A program made the position numbers and the translations under genes. Of a stretch of 64,000 nt of DNA, positions 45,585 through 55,286 are shown piece after piece. Position 1 is the stretch's first letter, and every line of letters begins with the position of its first letter. The notes below the pieces were generated by a model. It did not search any database and was not told the origin of the DNA. It saw only the letters and a list, made by a program, of their open reading frames with translations. The DNA comes from Primulina eburnea (lineage: Eukaryota; Streptophyta; Magnoliopsida; Lamiales; Gesneriaceae): assembly GCF_022965805.1 (NCBI RefSeq), contig NW_027331510.1:310001-374000 (forward strand), in the 5' to 3' direction.

Positions 45585-47182
45585 TGTGACACCCTGACCC
45601 GTTACGAATAAAAATACAACGGAATTTAAAATTTTCTTTCAAATGGAAGGAGTTTCAAAATACATTTCATAAAGTGTTTAAAAATGCAAATACATGATCA
45701 TTCAAATGATTTAACAAAAATACAAATCAATCATTCCTATGATCATGTCCCAAAATGCTTGCAAAACATCATCCTTCCAATCTTCGTATGCATATGACTC
45801 CTGACCAAAATCAACATCCTGATCCGTCGCTCTTATCTGCATCACATGAAAATAAATGAAATGAGTATAAAAACTCAGCAAGTGGAACTCTTACATAACA
45901 ATGATACATATCATACTCTGTAAAACATGACTTTGAAATCATAAATACCATCACTCTGAAACATAAATACTGTAGCAATAACATAGCAATAAGATGGTAT
46001 TTCTCTTTACTCTGGTTGGATTGATATCAATAGTATCTCTGACTGTGGTGCTCGTATCCCAAATCGATATAAACCGATAACTCTGAGGGATATAAGCCTA
46101 TGGGAGTTGATCAACTAATTGCATGCAATTCTCTGACTATGTTTCTATCAATCCAATAAAACATTTGAATTCTCTATAGCATTTAAACAATCACTTTGGA
46201 AATCTATCTTTTCTCTTGTATTCCCTTTTTCAATAAATGAGACATACAATGCCTCCAATACATATACAATAGAATCAATACATAACTATGAATCAAATGA
46301 AATGAATAACACTTTGAAATCATTAAAACACCATACATATAATATCATGTGAGCAAAGGGATGAAATTCCACTTACAAACCACAATAACACCTTGATTCT
46401 AACTCTTGGTACACCACCTACAACAATAATCCATAAATAATACCATTATCAACTCTATATCCAAGAATCCAAGTCAAATAATCCAATGAACCATCAAAAA
46501 CATCAACCTATAACATCTCATCTCCAAAACCATGAAAGAACACAACCAAAAACTTACCTTAGCTTCCTAGCACCAAGGAGAACCTCGATCTCAAGTCGAA
46601 AATCGAACTAGATCCAAGAATCAAAGGTAGGAAGCAAAAGAAATGGAAGAAAACCCTATTCCTTAGGGAGAAAATCAAAAATGGAGGAAAGGAAAGAAGG
46701 AAAGTGAAGCCAACAACTCCAAAAAGTAACTTAAAATCTCGCCCATACCTCCATAAATCAAGACCGCGGGTGCGCTCCAACAAGCACCGCGGGTGCGCTA
46801 TGCTCACGACAATCCAAATAATTCCCTGAACTCGATGACCGCGGGTGCGGTCCTGCAATTACCGCGGTTGCGGTACAAACAACACCGCGGGTGCGGTGAA
46901 CTCTCGGCAAAACCATCAAAATCCAACATTAATGACTGCGGGTGCGGTCCTTGCAAGGAGTGCGGGTGCGGTATGGTCACGGCCATGAAACAAACCCAAG
47001 CAACTAAGATCGATCCGAAACGCTGAAACGACGCAACACCAACAACTAACAATAACAACCAAGCCATAAAACAATAATACCAACTACACTATAACCCAAA
47101 ACACAACTATAATCATCTAATCATAAAACCCAATAAACAAACAATGCTTAAACCGTACCGTACACCGGGCTCGGCTATTACA
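45585..47182 (-). repeat. 5' LTR of G6
   Basis: 1598 bp; pairs with 31333-32919 and differs by scattered substitutions and two indels. The right end abuts RGLG coding sequence. Confidence 0.9.
46763..46972 (-). repeat. U3 array of ACCGCGGGTGCGGT units (G6 5' LTR)
   Basis: Seven units, one more than in the other LTR of the same element (extra unit near 46852-46875). Confidence 0.75.
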
Positions 47183-48721
47183 ACACCGGTTATTGAAATG
47201 GCTATGAGCATTGTTGAGGAAAGTAGAGACCAATACCATGTTTTACTCATCATCGCAGATGGCCAGGTACACTAACTATATTCACTTTAAGTTCTTGTTA
47301 TGAAAGATGTCACACTGAGAGACTGTTGGAATGAATTGCCTCTCAACTCCTCGAATGCAATGTTAAGTTCAGATGTTCTCAGAATGCCTGAAAAATGCAT
47401 ATCTTATTTACAAGGTGCTCGACTAGCACTTCATGTTCGGAGTAAGCGCATTAAAAGCCTAGGACTTATGGGGAATATCCTTAGTTGTTATTAATATTCA
47501 TGATCATGTATTAATGAATGAATGTGCGTGTAGGTGACAAGAAGCGGTGATACACCAAATGGTCAATTGAGCACACAGGTGAAGAAAACCGTTGAAGCTA
47601 TAGTAAAAGCTAGGTAATATTAAACCAAAATGGGACCATTTTCCTGTTAGTATAATACTTAAAGTTACATTCAAAAGCAGTGAATACCCCTTATAGATTA
47701 TCCTTGTCAGAGTTGGAGATGGCCCATGGGAAATCATGCAGGAATTCGATGATAACACACCAGCAAGAGCATTCGACAATTTTCAGGTAGCAAACCTCAT
47801 AGTAATAGAAAAATCAAATGTTTAGTGCAAACTCTGCTGGAATGAAAAACTATTACGTATTCTTATGTTTTTCCTAGTTCGTCAATTTCACAGATATCAT
47901 GCCAAAGAGCATTGATTATTCAAGAAAAGAGGCGGAATTTGCCCTCTCAGCCCTGATGGAAGTACCTTCTCAGTACCTTGCAACCATAGAACTCAACATA
48001 CTCGGGTAATGATTGGATATTATTTATCAAACATTAATGTATTAGCTCTATCTCTATCTCACTCACACACACACACACACATAAACATGTATGCATTTAT
48101 CTAGGTGTGTGCGTAAAACTCTAGTATAGAGATAAAATACTGGAAGTATTTTTATTTTCTGTAGTAGCCATCAGACTGGAAATCCTCCAAGCAGAGCTGT
48201 GCTTCCGCCACCTTCTCATGGCAAAGTTTCTTCCGGCGGCAGTTCATTTAAGCCGTATGGTTCAAGCAGTTTTCCGCACAATACTCTGTTTTATTCTGCC
48301 CATGAATCACCATCGAGCAATATGTATGACAACAAGGTAATGGATTCACCATAATCCTAGCAGGGCAATTGTTATCACTTGTCGAGCATACGGACAGCTA
48401 GCTGAGTAGAATGCTTGTTTGGTGTCGAGTTTTCAACACTTGAGTGTTTTTGTTTCTTTAATTTCTAATCTTAATCGTTTCCTCGTCAGGGTTGTCCAAT
48501 TTGTAAGAGCCACTCAAAAGACATGGCTTTTGGCTGCGGACATCAGGTAAAATTGCCAATTTCTCTCTACATAACGAGGTCATTTCACGAAGAATGATGC
48601 AATCTTGAATCGTTTTGGTTTTGTCGTTCTTGGCCAGATCTGTTGTCACTGTGGAATAGGCCTTGTTTATTGTCCGATATGCCGAAGCACAATCACGACA
48701 AGAATAAAATTGTATCCATAG
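47183..48721 (+). pseudogene. RGLG-type E3 ubiquitin ligase pseudogene, 3' exons with RING finger
   Basis: Continues the exon cut by G6. Exons: to 47266 (VIEMAMSIVEE..LLIIADGQ), 47534-47613, 47681-47786 ([17 protein letters not shown]), 47878-48005 (VNFTDIMPKSIDYSRKEAEF), 48165-48336 (Pro/Ser linker), 48490-48546 (CPICKSHSKDMAFGCGHQ) and 48638-48721 (CCHCGIG..CPICRSTITTRIKLYP, stop TAG). All borders are GT..AG and phases fit. The RING Cys/His pattern is complete. TAG at 47694-47696 breaks the VWA part. With the lesions upstream, no full protein is possible. Introns hold nothing else except an AC repeat at 48064-48081. Confidence 0.85.
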
Positions 48722-49332
48722 ATAAAAATAATTACATTGATGCATCAAATCAAGCTACAGAGCCCTCAATCCAGACATTAGCAGCAAGTCAAATGTATCT
48801 CATTTTTGTTACTTTTTCTTGAAATTTATATGTTCGAATAGAAATATTTTAAGTAAATAGAGAAGCTAAAAATATCAGTTGGATTTGATTGATGTATGAC
48901 AATAACTAAATTGGGATTCGATCTATCTTGTTTTACATAATGCTATAGTACAACGGAAAAGTTCCATATTTTGTTTGACAATCCACATTTATTACTCGAG
49001 AATTCCTAAAAAAAATTGCTAGTAGTATCCGTATACTCTCCGCTCCAGAAACAAAATGCAATTCAGAACAATTAATTCGCGAATAATAATAATAAAAAAA
49101 TCTTCACAACCACCCTTTTATGTGTTCTTTGGTCATGGAGTATAATTTTGGGAGCACTTAAAAATTTGGGAGGATCTCCATTATTCAAGAGGATGTAGTC
49201 AAATTATGTAACATTTCCCGATGTTTGTCTTTCGTGTTCTAGTAGTCTAGCAACACTAATTGGCACATATGATTGATCAGATGAACCGCTCATCAATAGA
49301 TGTCAAAAAATGTAATATCAAAAAAAATCAGT
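48722..49332. other. No gene seen
   Basis: The interval between the two convergent pseudogenes. It is A/T-rich, with no frame, repeat or LTR border that I can recognise; it may include both 3' untranslated regions. Confidence 0.5.
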
Positions 49333-49427
49333 CGAATCCAAGTGGTCTCTCAGTTGCAATCCTTCTGGTTCCTTCTTGAACTGGCTTGATTCATGTAATT
49401 AATGATAGACGTTTTCACCTTGATCAG

Positions 49428-49824
49428 TGTGAGGTCCGGGGCCGAAGAGGGCGGTGGGTGATCGCCGGTGCCATCAGTTGCACGGACAATGAGCGACTCT
49501 TGGCAGGCTTCTAGGTGAAGGGAACATGAATGAACCGACCCACACGGGAATGAGAGGGATTCCGAGACTGGGCAATGTAATGGACTGAACAGTTGAAGAG
49601 GGCTTAAAAGGTTTGATTGGTAATACTCATATCACGAAGGTGCATCTTCTTTTCGGTAGCTCATCACATAAGAAATCCAAAGTTAAGCGTGCTTGACTTG
49701 GGGCAATTTTGGGATGGATGACCTCTTGGGAAGTTTCCCACGGTGCGTGTGAGTGAGGACATAAGCACGCTGGAAAGACTCGTCTTGGTACAGTGAGGAT
49801 AGTCGTCAAATCTGGGACGTTACA
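49428..49824 (+). mobile_element. Cassandra-type solo LTR
   Basis: 397 bp from TGTGAGGTCC to GACGTTACA, with the perfect 5-bp target duplication ATCAG (49423-49427 and 49825-49829). It contains a 5S rRNA-like segment, the hallmark of Cassandra terminal-repeat retrotransposons. No primer site or second LTR follows, so it is a solo LTR. It sits in the last recognisable exon of the GLE1 remnant. Confidence 0.88.
49623..49752 (+). other. 5S rRNA-like segment within the Cassandra LTR
   Basis: Contains the internal-promoter box A (AGTTAAGCGTGCTTG, 49681-49695) and box C region (GATGGATGACCTCTTGGGAA, 49713-49732) of plant 5S rRNA, with an insertion between them and a diverged 5' half. Not a functional 5S gene; in Cassandra it is thought to give RNA polymerase III transcription. 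Confidence 0.8.
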
Positions 49825-49990
49825 ATCAGCTTGGCATTTACTGAATCTGAATTGCCTTCTTTTAGTGCTTTGAGGAAGTCTTGGGCAATAATCATCAGCA
49901 ACTTCTCAAATTGATTTCTGTATCTTCGGTAAAGGGCATATCCAGACATCTGGACATTCGTAAATCACTTCTTATTTGTGCATCAAATAT

Positions 49991-50080
49991 AAAAAAATGT
50001 GAAAAGGCAAATGCCAGCTTACTTCAAGAAAAATATTAAAAAAATGTGAAAAGGCAAATGCCAGCTTACTTCAAGAAAAT
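49991..50080. repeat. 47-bp tandem duplication spanning a GLE1 splice donor
   Basis: Two copies (49991-50033 and 50038-50080) of a segment that includes the minus-strand donor GTAAGC and the last bases of the HFLE exon. The donor is at 50069-50064 and again at 50022-50017. Confidence 0.8.
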
Positions 50081-50423
50081 GTTGAAGTGCAACTGCGGTA
50101 TAAAGATTATCCGGGAGAGAATTTAGAAAACTTGCAAGCCATGCCCAACCTTCTTTAAGTCCATGGAGATTCTGAAAGCCAACAATTTCAGTCTGCCAAA
50201 ACAAGACTATCAGAACTCAGGCTTGTATCATACCAGTAAAATGCATTGGAAGATTTTGGTTAAAAACTCAAGTAGAGATGGAGCACCAAACCTGCACTAA
50301 AGCTCCATAGAGTCTCATGATTGAACTCAATCTCTCAACATAACTATCAGTGCTCTCGATCCTTCCATCTATTTCCTTGTAGTCAATAGCTTTGAAATAA
50401 GCTTATCTGGTTTAAAACAGTAC

Positions 50424-50816
50424 CTGTTAAAGATAACATAAATATGGTAACAATTTACAGCAGTTCTGTCAAAAAGCCAAAAAGGAGCAAGAATGTTTCT
50501 GAACTTAAGATTCCCATCATTTCATATGAATCTTGAAGAGAACTTTAAAATTAAATGAAACTTCCCATACTTTTACATCAGAAAACCATAAGAAAGAAAA
50601 ATAGAAAACAAACAAAAAACAAATGCTTAAAAAACCGAATTAGATTTATCACCGAAGAGAATTCTACAAATTTGGGAACAGTTTAGATGCAAACTATGTT
50701 TAACTCCGCCATGAGAATGTCCATAGGCAATGAAATCTGTATTCAATGAAAAAAAGTTGTCGAACAACATATTTTCAAGGATCAACATCTTGGATTGCTG
50801 CTTCAATGGACATAAG
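50424..50816. other. No gene recognised
   Basis: Upstream side of the GLE1 remnant. A 70-codon minus-strand frame (50839-50627) is present, but I see no family motif and it overlaps the start of an LTR-like sequence; probably intron or degraded DNA. Confidence 0.4.
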
Positions 50817-51936
50817 TGTAAAATCCAAAATTTTTGCATAATCGTGATAATATTTTGGTACTAGGATTTGCGCAATCTTCGGGTATCTATATCATTATAA
50901 GATGTAAGATTTGCAAGATTATCTAAAATTAGTGGATAACTATATCGTGTACAATATTTTTGGAGCTCAAAATTTAAGATAATATTGTGCATATTTTGAA
51001 CTTGAGATAATAAATAGATCATGATCTAAGATATTAAATAAGAAATTTTTGGATATAATCAGGTAAATTTTGAATATAAATTCAAAGTTGAAAAGCTTAT
51101 AACAGATATAGATATAAGATTTGAGATGATATGGATATTTGGGTAAGGATAACGAGATAGATAAGAGATAATAATCTATACTCTACCATTTTCGAAATTT
51201 TCCCTCCAAAATTTTGCGCGAGTCATCAAAATTCAGTCAAAGTTCAGAAATTCATTTCTCTCGCTCGGATAGTCAGAATCCGATCTCCCCTGTTCAGAAT
51301 GTGCTTTTATATGTTTCGAATAACATATCCAAATTTCGGCCAAATCCAACAGTTAGTTTTTCGTTTATAGCATTCGCAAGAAAACTGCTCAGATTCTAGG
51401 TAAGAAACAGCATACCTACGGTTTTTCATCCATAAATAGGTAAAACGACTCCAAACCAAATCTCCAATGTTCATAACTATTTTGACGTGTTGTTAAACAT
51501 ACTGTGAAATTTTGAGTCCGATCCAACAGTTAAAAAAGGCGCAAAGATTTTTAAAAGACCGCTGATTTTCCGGGCGATGTGTTGTTGCGTTTTCGAAGTA
51601 TCGGTTGCATGATTCTTCTATGATTTTCGAATTCTTCGTGTTTTTCTTCAAGGATTAAGGTAAGTGGGCTTGTTTTAAATGTGTAAGTTTCGGTTTATGC
51701 ATTTCGTGTGTTTTGAAAATTCGGTTGAGCACCATCGTTCTGTCTCTACATTTTTTTTAAATTTTGGTACGTTTACGTGTTGACACCGTGAGGATTCCCT
51801 GAAAATGGGTGGAATTCCAACATATGGCCCTTCACGGTGAGATAGAACCGTTTTATGGCATCTTCCCCTTAGAGGATTAAAACTTAGGGACTGATATCAG
51901 TAAACCATAGAAGGTGGAAAAATCGCAATGCTGTTA
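50817..51936 (+). repeat. Probable truncated LTR fragment
   Basis: Starts TGTAAAATCCAAAATTTTTG and later has text typical of gypsy LTRs in this window (GGTAAGTGGGCTTG near 51660, CACCGTGAGG..CACGGTGAG near 51785-51840). No end, partner or internal domain is found; L8 starts at 51937, perhaps inside it. Low certainty. Confidence 0.4.
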
Positions 51937-53083
51937 TGTAACGTCCCGAAAATCGAAAAGTCCACGTGAACTACATGCATGCAAATTATTAACTTTTTTG
52001 GTATTTTATTAAATTCTTTTAATGCATAAAATATATTTTTATTTTATTAAATTGTGTTTAATTATTTTTATGTATTTTATGCATTATTATAGTATGATAG
52101 GATTTAATTCATCAAATTTTAAAAGTTCATGCACTATGATTTTTAAGTTTAATTTCGCGCACGAACGAGGAGCAGAGAGTGGGAGATTTTCAAGAAAATT
52201 ATTTTTATTACACGATTAATTTTTATTAATTAATATAAGATGTTTTAAAGATATTTTTCATGAATTAGAATTTATTGGGTATTTTTACCCGCATGATTTT
52301 TATTTTTAACGGTACGCGAATTTTATCAAATCGGGGGACTTTTTAAGGGTTCGACTAATATTTTCAAAATCTTTCCAACACGAAATATTTTTCGAGAATA
52401 TGTTTGGATTTAATGAACCTATTTTTAAACTTATTGAGTTCAAATTTTTTTTAAACTTTTTAATTTATAAATAATGTTTATTATCTCGACTATTAGCCAT
52501 TTAAATATGGCATTATTGGCTATACTACAACCATAAAAACTCATTCAACCTACCGTCACCCCTTCATTTCAGAATGTCCTCTCTTTTTCATCACCTCCCA
52601 CAGCTAGAAGACTTCGGCCATATCCCTTTCTTGCAAGGAAATTTCACCCGTCGCTTCCCCAACACTCGTTCTTCCATCGTCTCGCATTTATATCGCCAAG
52701 GCACGCCCCGTACCCTTATTTCTGCATCATTTACGTCATATACACGCTGATGATTGTGTTCTTACAATTAAAATTTCGATCCAACTTAGTGCATCAAATA
52801 TTTTTGGTTTTCTTGTTTATTCTTGCATCTTGTGATCACCACTCACGTTTCTTTTTGGTAAGTTGCAAGGGGCTGCTGATTTTCGGTGTTAGAGGACTGA
52901 TAGGACTTAAATAAAGGGGGACACCTTGCTGGTATCATGAACGGATCGAGCCTAGGGGGTTAAATATCGGAGTTATGGTTGTAGGTCGACGTTTGTGGCA
53001 AGGTTCGTGTAGGAGCTGTAGGTGTTGGATCTTGTTGTTCAGCGTATGACTGGTCCAGGGCTCTTAGCCATGGTTTAGGCAGT

Positions 53084-53620
53084 CTCTAAGGGTCCTAGGA
53101 TGAGTATAGTTATAGTGGTTAAGGGTCTTGTTGGCCAGGAAGTATGCTGGAACGAGAAGAAGTGCAGCTGCGCAGATTTGTATTCATGTAATGGCTGTAG
53201 GTGCTTTGGTTTCTGGTGTCAGTCAAAGTCAAGTCGATGGCTGCTGGATATGGTCTGGTGCGTGTCTAAGGGTCCTAGGATGAGTCTCTTTATGGTGGTT
53301 CATGGCCTGGAGCGGCAGCCAAGAGGCTGAACAAAGAAAGCTGCGGCTATTCAATTTGGGTTCACGTAGAGCAAGTCATGGCTGTGGGGTTTGGGGCGGT
53401 TGCTGGACGGGGCCAGGGCATGGAGCAGTGTCTTGGGTCCTTCCTTAGGGTCCTAGGGAGGGCCTGGTGGTGTTGGTTCCAGGCTGGGTTGGCTAGGGAA
53501 GGTGGCTGGACCAGGAAGCTACCAGCTGCACCAATGGGGGACAAGTTAGGCTAGTCACGGCTCTTGCTTGCTTTGGGGCTCAGGCATTAGTTCTGAGTTT
53601 GAAAGGGGTGTATCATGGTC
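53084..53620 (+). repeat. Degenerate 180-bp tandem repeat in the L8 LTR
   Basis: Three copies, each starting near GTCTAAGGGTCCTAGGATGA (53084, 53264, and a weaker one near 53443), followed by similar GGCTG/GCAGCTGC-rich text. Frames read across it (53100-53330 +, 53544-53362 -) have no domain and are not called. Confidence 0.65.
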
Positions 53621-54778
53621 TTAAGTTATGTCTAAGGGTTGGGTATAGGTCCTGGTTCGGGTCCGGTTCGAGTCGGTTTAAGCATGAGAGTCGAACTAAG
53701 GAAAGATGGTGACTAAAGCTTTTGGGTTAGCACATGCTGGAAATTCCAGCAGCTTGCTGGACTATTATTATAGTGTTGAAAGGTCTGGTTTTGAGGTTTT
53801 AGGACATTTTAGATGTTTATTAGGTGTGGTAACAAGATGGGAAAAATTCGGTTAAGTTTCGAGTCGATTCGGGTTAAAACCGGGACACCTTTCCAAGTTT
53901 TAAAACAATTCGGTTAAGTTATGAAATGAGATCGAGTTTACGTCTAGGATGCTTTTAAATATGTTTTGGGATATTTTAAGGAGTTTGGTAAGCCTCGTAT
54001 TAAAAAAAATGAGTTTTGAAATTATTCAGGATTTAATCGCTGCACGAAACGTTAATTCAAGGATTAATTGAAACGCCTAGATTTAGGCTTAATAAAATTA
54101 TGAAAAATTATATTTAAGCTCAAATAATTATTAGAAGTCTAAGTTTTACTTTGGGAATTTTATGTTAATTTTTGATTTAATTGGGGATTAAAGCGCATTA
54201 TTATGTTATATTTAAGGATTAAATTAAATATCATCGATTTAAGCCAAATAAAAATATGGAAAAATTCTTGTAGGTTTAAATACTTATTTGAGACATGTTA
54301 GAGTCAATAGAATTAAGAAAATATCAAAAACGTGGAATTTTACGTCTAGAGAAAACGGTAATTTTTGGGTTTCTATAGGAAAAATAGTCCTTTTGCACCC
54401 GAGGTGAGATTTTGGTCCTCACAGCGCCCTGAGCACAAATTTATGATATTTTAGATGTTTATGCGTCACGATCACGATTTTAAGAATTTATGAAGATATA
54501 CGTCGCATGCTTGAATTTAAGAAAAATTGCATTTATTAATGATTTTTGTAAGTGATGAAAATGGTAATGTTTTGAATGATGGGAAATAGTTGTGGCTATC
54601 GAAGTATATGTAAATGTTTAAGACGTATATGTAAATGCTGATGATGAGGCCTAGGCACAGTGGATGGGTGATCCTGTCACTGATGTCCGACCGCCGCCGG
54701 GTACCGCGGTTCTATGTATGATGGATCCATCGTAAATGATATACGATAGTCACTTCTAATGAACGGAATTGACCTAAA

Positions 54779-54862
54779 CAAATGATGAATGATAAATGAT
54801 GAATGATGAACGATGAACGATAAATGATAAACGATGAATGATGAATGATGATTAACGATGAG
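54779..54862 (+). repeat. GATGAAT-type minisatellite in the L8 LTR
   Basis: About a dozen imperfect copies of ATGATGA/ACGATGA/ATGATAA. The minus-strand frames here are repeat translations (HHSSFI). Confidence 0.8.
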
Positions 54863-55274
54863 CTGTTTTGGCACGTCATGATTTTACACGACACGTTTAT
54901 GTTTATGTTTTAAAGTTCATGAAAGGTATTTTGAGTATGGTATTTTTCACTGTTGTGTGCTATGTATATGTATTTGCTATTAACGGTGCAGGTGTGTTGA
55001 GTCTTTAGACTCACTAGGCGTGTGTGATGCAGGTGAACTTAATGATGAGGAGACTAGAGGTGCCGAACTCTGAGTAGGCAGACCTGGTGCGGTGACACGA
55101 CCCGAGGACATGTTTTCCGCATTACGATTTATGAGATTGAGAGCAGATGAATATTTTCATACGTTGATGATTTTAAGATTTTTTATTTGTTCATGTTTTC
55201 GTATAACTATGGATGAGTTTGATTTAAAAAAAAAAAATTATTTCCGCATTTTTAAAACGAGTAGACGTTACAGT

Positions 55275-55286
55275 TGGTATCAGAGC
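55275..55286 (+). other. Primer-binding site of L8 (iMet tRNA)
   Basis: TGGTATCAGAGC, 2 bases after the LTR end ACGTTACA. Confidence 0.8.

Larger units (their letters stand above)
31333..47182 (-). mobile_element. G6: Ty3/gypsy element of the G3/G9 family, interrupted by N7
   Basis: Minus strand: 5' LTR 45585-47182, primer site 45568-45579, gag-pol 45449-41034, then N7 (32968-41033), then stop codon, hairpin, polypurine tract and 3' LTR 31333-32919. The target duplication is GCACC (31328-31332) against ACACC (47183-47187), one mismatch. It lies within an exon of the RGLG remnant, which reads through when G6 is removed. Two nonsense codons in gag show it is inactive. Confidence 0.92.
49333..50423 (-). 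pseudogene. GLE1-like mRNA export factor, C-terminal fragment
   Basis: Minus-strand exons: 50423-50292 (DKLIS, then YKEIDGRIESTDSYVERLSSIMRLYGALVQ), 50192-50070 (TEIVGFQNLHGLKEGWAWLA..LYTAVALQHFLE), 49949-49825 (MSGYALYRRYRNQFEKLL..DFLKALKEG), continuing beyond a solo LTR at 49427-49333 (VKTSIINYMNQ, then KKEPEGLQLRDHLDST in another frame). GLE1 works with an RNA helicase at the nuclear pore. Frameshifts fall after DKLIS and after INYMNQ (one base each), and the last exon holds the Cassandra LTR. No N-terminal part is seen. Identification is from remembered family motifs. Confidence 0.75.
51937..55272 (+). repeat. 5' LTR of L8
   Basis: Inverted ends TGTAACGT/ACGTTACA, 8 bp perfect. Contains a three-copy tandem repeat with a 180-bp period (53084-53620) and a 7-bp minisatellite (54779-54862). 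No second LTR is in the window, so its length is inferred from the end motif and primer site; nested insertions inside it cannot be excluded. Confidence 0.65.

Noticed and set aside
46559..46858. Minus-strand frame with RTRG repeats, and the similar frames at 32319-32804 and 58295-58546
   Set aside because: Translations of the ACCGCGGGTGCGGT array and LTR leader; the frame changes between copies of the family.
47183..48721. A functional RGLG gene
   Set aside because: In-frame TAG at 47694, TAA at 31322, a frameshift before them and a 15.8-kb insertion in an exon.
49623..49752. A 5S rRNA gene
   Set aside because: Boxes A and C are present, but the 5' half is diverged and there is an insertion between the boxes; TG..CA ends and a target duplication show a Cassandra LTR.
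50627..50839. 70-codon minus-strand frame upstream of the GLE1 remnant as a further exon
   Set aside because: No family motif recognised, no clear splice sites in phase, and it overlaps the start of an LTR-like sequence.
54677..54894. Two minus-strand frames rich in HHSSFI
   Set aside because: Translations of the 7-bp minisatellite in the L8 LTR.
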